57,304 nt of DNA. Origin: Eubacterium xylanophilum ATCC 35991 (GTDB taxonomy: Bacteria > Bacillota > Clostridia > Lachnospirales > Lachnospiraceae). Below the pieces are notes generated by a model. That model was not told the origin of the DNA. It ran no database searches and worked only from the letters and a program-made list of their open reading frames with translations. Location: positions 1 through 57,304 of the forward strand of contig NZ_KI912473.1 in NCBI RefSeq assembly GCF_000518685.1, in the 5' to 3' direction. Of the stretch, positions 54,976 through 57,304 are shown in pieces. Every line of letters starts with the position of its first letter. The stretch's first letter is position 1. The position numbers were made by a program, and so were the translations under genes.

Positions 54976-55827
54976 ATGCAGGAAGATAAGACGAATGAAG
55001 TGCCAGATAGGAGATTGAATAGAGACGAACAGGTCCGTAGCAGATTGGACCGAGGGGTTCGAGTGGAGAGAACGGGTCGCATGGGACGACGCGTTGCTTC
55101 TGGTGCAGATAATTCCAGCAATCCTAGAGCTTTCGGACCGGGTGGATTTAGGCCCGGGGGAGATGGTCTTGAAAAGAGGCCTGACAAGCCCAAGAAAAAG
55201 GGGAGTTCTGGCTTTTTTAAGCGTTTTGCCGATGTCAGAATATTTGCCTTTGTCATTTGTTTGATCGTGATTGGAGTAATCATCGCGTTTTCGAGACACA
55301 AGAAGCAGACGGTCAATATAGAGAGCGATACCATGGCTGCAACGGAGGTTCAAAAGCTGATTAATAAAGATTTGGAGCTGGCCTATCCGGCCACGCCTTC
55401 GGAAGTTGTGAAGCTTTACTCGCGAATCAGCCAGTGTATTTATAATGATAATATCACGGATGAGGAGCTGGGACAGGTTCTGGATCAACTTAGAAAACTT
55501 TATAGTTCGGAGCTTCTAAGCGCCAATCCGAGAGATACACATTTGCAGAATATTTCCGCTGAGAGAAAGCGGTTTAAAGAAGATAAAAAGCGACTTGTTA
55601 ATTACAATGTCGATAAAAATAGTTCGGTAATTTATAAGGAAATTAACGGACAGGAGTGCGCCTATCTCCAGATGTATTATTTCATGAATTGGGGCCGAAA
55701 TTACGGCAAAAGTTATCATGAATTTATCCTGATAAATGAGGGTGGAAAATGGAAAATACATGTATTTCGACGTAAGGTTGAGGAGAAAGAGCAGAAAACA
55801 GAGGAAGAAGAGGATACCAATGACTAG
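54976..55827 (+). CDS. Hypothetical single-pass membrane protein in the tsa operon
   Basis: Not recognised. 283 residues: a basic, Arg/Gly-rich disordered cytosolic part (about 1-82), one transmembrane helix (about 88-107, [17 protein letters not shown]) and an extracellular domain of about 150 residues with [20 protein letters not shown] and [20 protein letters not shown], ending in a Glu-rich tail. The domain looks small and alpha/beta, like NTF2-type or lipoprotein folds, but this is a guess. The last eight bases overlap tsaD, so it is co-translated. Confidence 0.75.
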   Translation: MQEDKTNEVPDRRLNRDEQVRSRLDRGVRVERTGRMGRRVASGADNSSNPRAFGPGGFRPGGDGLEKRPDKPKKKGSSGFFKRFADVRIFAFVICLIVIGVIIAFSRHKKQTVNIESDTMAATEVQKLINKDLELAYPATPSEVVKLYSRISQCIYNDNITDEELGQVLDQLRKLYSSELLSANPRDTHLQNISAERKRFKEDKKRLVNYNVDKNSSVIYKEINGQECAYLQMYYFMNWGRNYGKSYHEFILINEGGKWKIHVFRRKVEEKEQKTEEEEDTND

Positions 55828-56845
55828 CGATAATATAACTTTACTTGCAATAGAATCGTCATGCGACGAGACTGCGGCAGCAGTTGTCAGAAATGGAAGG
55901 CAAGTTTTATCCAATGTGATTTCTTCACAGATTGACTTGCACAAACTATATGGCGGAGTGGTGCCTGAAATCGCTTCGCGAAAGCATATCGAGAACATTA
56001 ATCAAGTTATAGAAGAAGCGCTCACCGAATCAGGCGTTGCGCTTGCTGATATAGATGGTGTGTGCGTAACCTATGGTCCAGGGCTCGTAGGTGCGCTTCT
56101 TGTGGGAGTCGGTGCGGCTAAGGCAATCAGTTTTGCGGCGAAGAAGCCGCTTATTGGAGTGCATCATATCGAGGGCCACATTTCGGCAAACTATATCTGT
56201 CATCCGGATTTGGAACCACCTTTTTTGTGCTTGGTGGTTTCCGGCGGTCACAGTCATCTGGTAATTGTAAAGGACTATGGCCAATATGAAATCCTCGGAA
56301 GGACTAGGGATGACGCGGCAGGCGAGGCATTTGACAAGGTGGCTAGGTCCATCGGCCTTGGTTATCCGGGCGGTCCTAAGATTGATAAGCTTGCACCATC
56401 TGGCAATCCAGAGGCCATATATTTTCCTCGTGCGAGTGTGGAGAATGCGCCATATGACTTCAGTTTCAGCGGTGTTAAGTCGGCCGTTCTCAACTATATC
56501 AATGGGTGCAAGATGAAGAACGAAGAGTACAATCAGGCTGATATTGCAGCGTCATTTCAGGATGCAGTGACGGACGTTCTGGTAGATCACACAATCCTAG
56601 CGGCTCACGATCATGGCATCTCTAAGATTGCCATGGCAGGTGGTGTGGCATGTAACAACGGTCTTCGAAGAAAAATGGTCCGCGCTTGTGAGAAGGAAGG
56701 CTTTTCTCTCTACTATCCCGAACCGATATTCTGTACGGATAATGCCGCAATGATTGGTGCAGCTGGATATTATGAGTATATCTCTGGAAGGAGAGATGGT
56801 CTTGATCTCAATGCTATTCCCGGACTCAAGTTGGGAGAAAAGTGA
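55820..56845 (+). CDS. tsaD: tRNA N6-adenosine threonylcarbamoyltransferase TsaD
   Basis: Transfers threonylcarbamoyl to A37 of ANN-decoding tRNAs. About 341 residues: [20 protein letters not shown], the metal-binding [60 protein letters not shown] and CTDNAAMIG. The open frame extends 28 codons upstream; ATG 55820 matches the conserved N terminus. Completes tsaE, tsaB and tsaD. Confidence 0.96.
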   Translation: MTSDNITLLAIESSCDETAAAVVRNGRQVLSNVISSQIDLHKLYGGVVPEIASRKHIENINQVIEEALTESGVALADIDGVCVTYGPGLVGALLVGVGAAKAISFAAKKPLIGVHHIEGHISANYICHPDLEPPFLCLVVSGGHSHLVIVKDYGQYEILGRTRDDAAGEAFDKVARSIGLGYPGGPKIDKLAPSGNPEAIYFPRASVENAPYDFSFSGVKSAVLNYINGCKMKNEEYNQADIAASFQDAVTDVLVDHTILAAHDHGISKIAMAGGVACNNGLRRKMVRACEKEGFSLYYPEPIFCTDNAAMIGAAGYYEYISGRRDGLDLNAIPGLKLGEK

Positions 56846-56893
56846 TATACATGGTATTTTGAAAAAAAAACTCCAAAAAATTTAAAAAAGTGC

Positions 56894-56923
56894 TTGACAT
56901 AAGGACAGTGACTTTGGTATACT
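56894..56923 (+). promoter_or_regulatory. Promoter of the tRNA-Ser gene
   Basis: TTGACA (56894-56899), 18 bases, TATACT (56918-56923), 20 bases upstream of the tRNA 5' end. Confidence 0.75.
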
Positions 56924-56942
56924 ATACTAGTGACTGACGCAT

Positions 56943-57028
56943 GGAGAGGTATCGAAGTGGTCATAACGAGGCGGTCTTGAAAACCGTTTGTCCGAAAGGG
57001 CGCGTGGGTTCGAATCCCACCCTCTCCG
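56943..57028 (+). tRNA. tRNA-Ser (anticodon UGA)
   Basis: 86 bases. Acceptor arms GGAGAGG (56943-56949) and CCTCTCC (57021-57027) pair fully, with discriminator G. The anticodon loop CTTGAAA carries TGA. A long variable arm (TTTGTCCGAAAGGGCGCG) and the T loop GGTTCGAATCC are present. CCA is not encoded. Confidence 0.96.
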
Positions 57029-57032
57029 TTTT

Positions 57033-57066
57033 GGCTTGTAAGATTTTCTTGCAAGCCATGTTTTTT
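57033..57066 (+). terminator. Terminator between the tRNA-Ser genes
   Basis: GGCTTGTAAG (57033-57042) pairs with CTTGCAAGCC (57048-57057) with one wobble, and a T-run follows at 57060. So the second tRNA gene probably has its own promoter in the short AT-rich gap or is reached by readthrough. Confidence 0.7.
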
Positions 57067-57090
57067 GTAATAATGATTAATATAGTCTTT

Positions 57091-57179
57091 GGAGAAGTAC
57101 CCAAGTGGCTGAAGGGGCTCCCCTGGAAAGGGAGTAGGTCGTTAATAGCGGCGCGAGGGTTCAAATCCCTCCTTCTCCG
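57091..57179 (+). tRNA. tRNA-Ser (anticodon GGA)
   Basis: 89 bases. Acceptor arms GGAGAAG (57091-57097) and CTTCTCC (57172-57178), discriminator G. The anticodon loop CTGGAAA gives GGA. It has a long variable arm (TAGGTCGTTAATAGCGGCGCG) and T loop GGTTCAAATCC. CCA is not encoded. Confidence 0.96.
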
Positions 57180-57186
57180 TAAAAAA

Positions 57187-57216
57187 AACAGATCGCGAAA
57201 GCGGTCTGTTTTTTTT
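57187..57216 (+). terminator. Intrinsic terminator after the second tRNA-Ser
   Basis: AACAGATCGC-GAAA-GCGGTCTGTT with a GNRA tetraloop and one wobble, followed by T to 57216. Confidence 0.88.
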
Positions 57217-57237
57217 CGGAGAAAGGGAAGAACCCGA

Positions 57238-57304
57238 GCGCCGCGTACGGCGCGGGCAAAAGCACCGAAGCGCCGCCAGTGGCGGAAGAAGCGAGGTGCT
57301 TTTG
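57238..57304 (+). repeat. Nested inverted-repeat element at the right edge
   Basis: GCGCCG-CGTA-CGGCGC (57238-57253) is followed by a perfect 10-bp inverted repeat CAAAAGCACC (57257-57266)/GGTGCTTTTG (57295-57304) enclosing CCGCC-AGT-GGCGG (57273-57285). It is GC-rich against its surroundings. It could be a terminator-like structure or a REP-type repeat cut by the window edge. Confidence 0.6.

Overview
The window looks like chromosomal DNA of an anaerobic, low-to-mid G+C Firmicute of the Lachnospiraceae type (Butyrivibrio/Pseudobutyrivibrio-like; the genus is a guess). Supporting signs are NfnAB electron bifurcation, a CIRCE-controlled hrcA-grpE-dnaK-dnaJ operon, a secreted GH10 xylanase with a Lys-rich Ig-like module, DUF951/CvpA/DUF5711 housekeeping neighbours, and strong AGGAGG ribosome binding sites with TTGACA-N17-TATAAT promoters.

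Layout. 1-343: 3' end of a group II intron. 392-4280: MATE exporter (-), then nfnA-nfnB (+). 4372-11056: GGDEF protein, phosphofructokinase, dnaX-ybaB-recR, a DUF5711-like protein and a CvpA-like protein. 11177-16111: heat-shock operon behind a perfect CIRCE operator. 16132-24704: mostly minus strand, with a secreted Ig-like protein, gdpP-rplI-dnaB, rpsF-ssb-rpsR, DUF951, a small membrane protein and a Ser-rich NlpC/P60 hydrolase. 24873-25300: non-coding DNA holding a regular array of four 37-bp hairpin repeats. 25398-37704: ridA with an unusual leader ORF, a DUF6273-like secreted protein, DUF1858, DUF362, a cytidylate-kinase-like protein, GH10 xylanase, gltX, a UvrD-like helicase, a small secreted protein and an FGGY sugar kinase.

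37836-47590 is the accessory island and the most unusual part. It has a 1120-residue secreted protein (DNRLRE-like, ChW-like and putative Cys-protease regions), three BspA/DUF285-like secreted paralogs sharing an almost identical Lys-rich module, a broken second copy of the large gene whose N- and C-terminal remnants flank the second paralog, and an 1.8-kb insertion sequence. Leaders, coding modules and terminators are duplicated, so the locus appears to grow by segmental duplication and module exchange.

47713-57304 returns to core genes: yigZ, rarA, an RsmF-like rRNA methyltransferase, a rhodanese-ThiF fusion, a YcxB-like protein, then tsaE-tsaB-RNase Z-hypothetical-tsaD (t6A synthesis plus tRNA 3' processing), followed by two tRNA-Ser genes. 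All family names come from motif recognition by eye; no database search was run.
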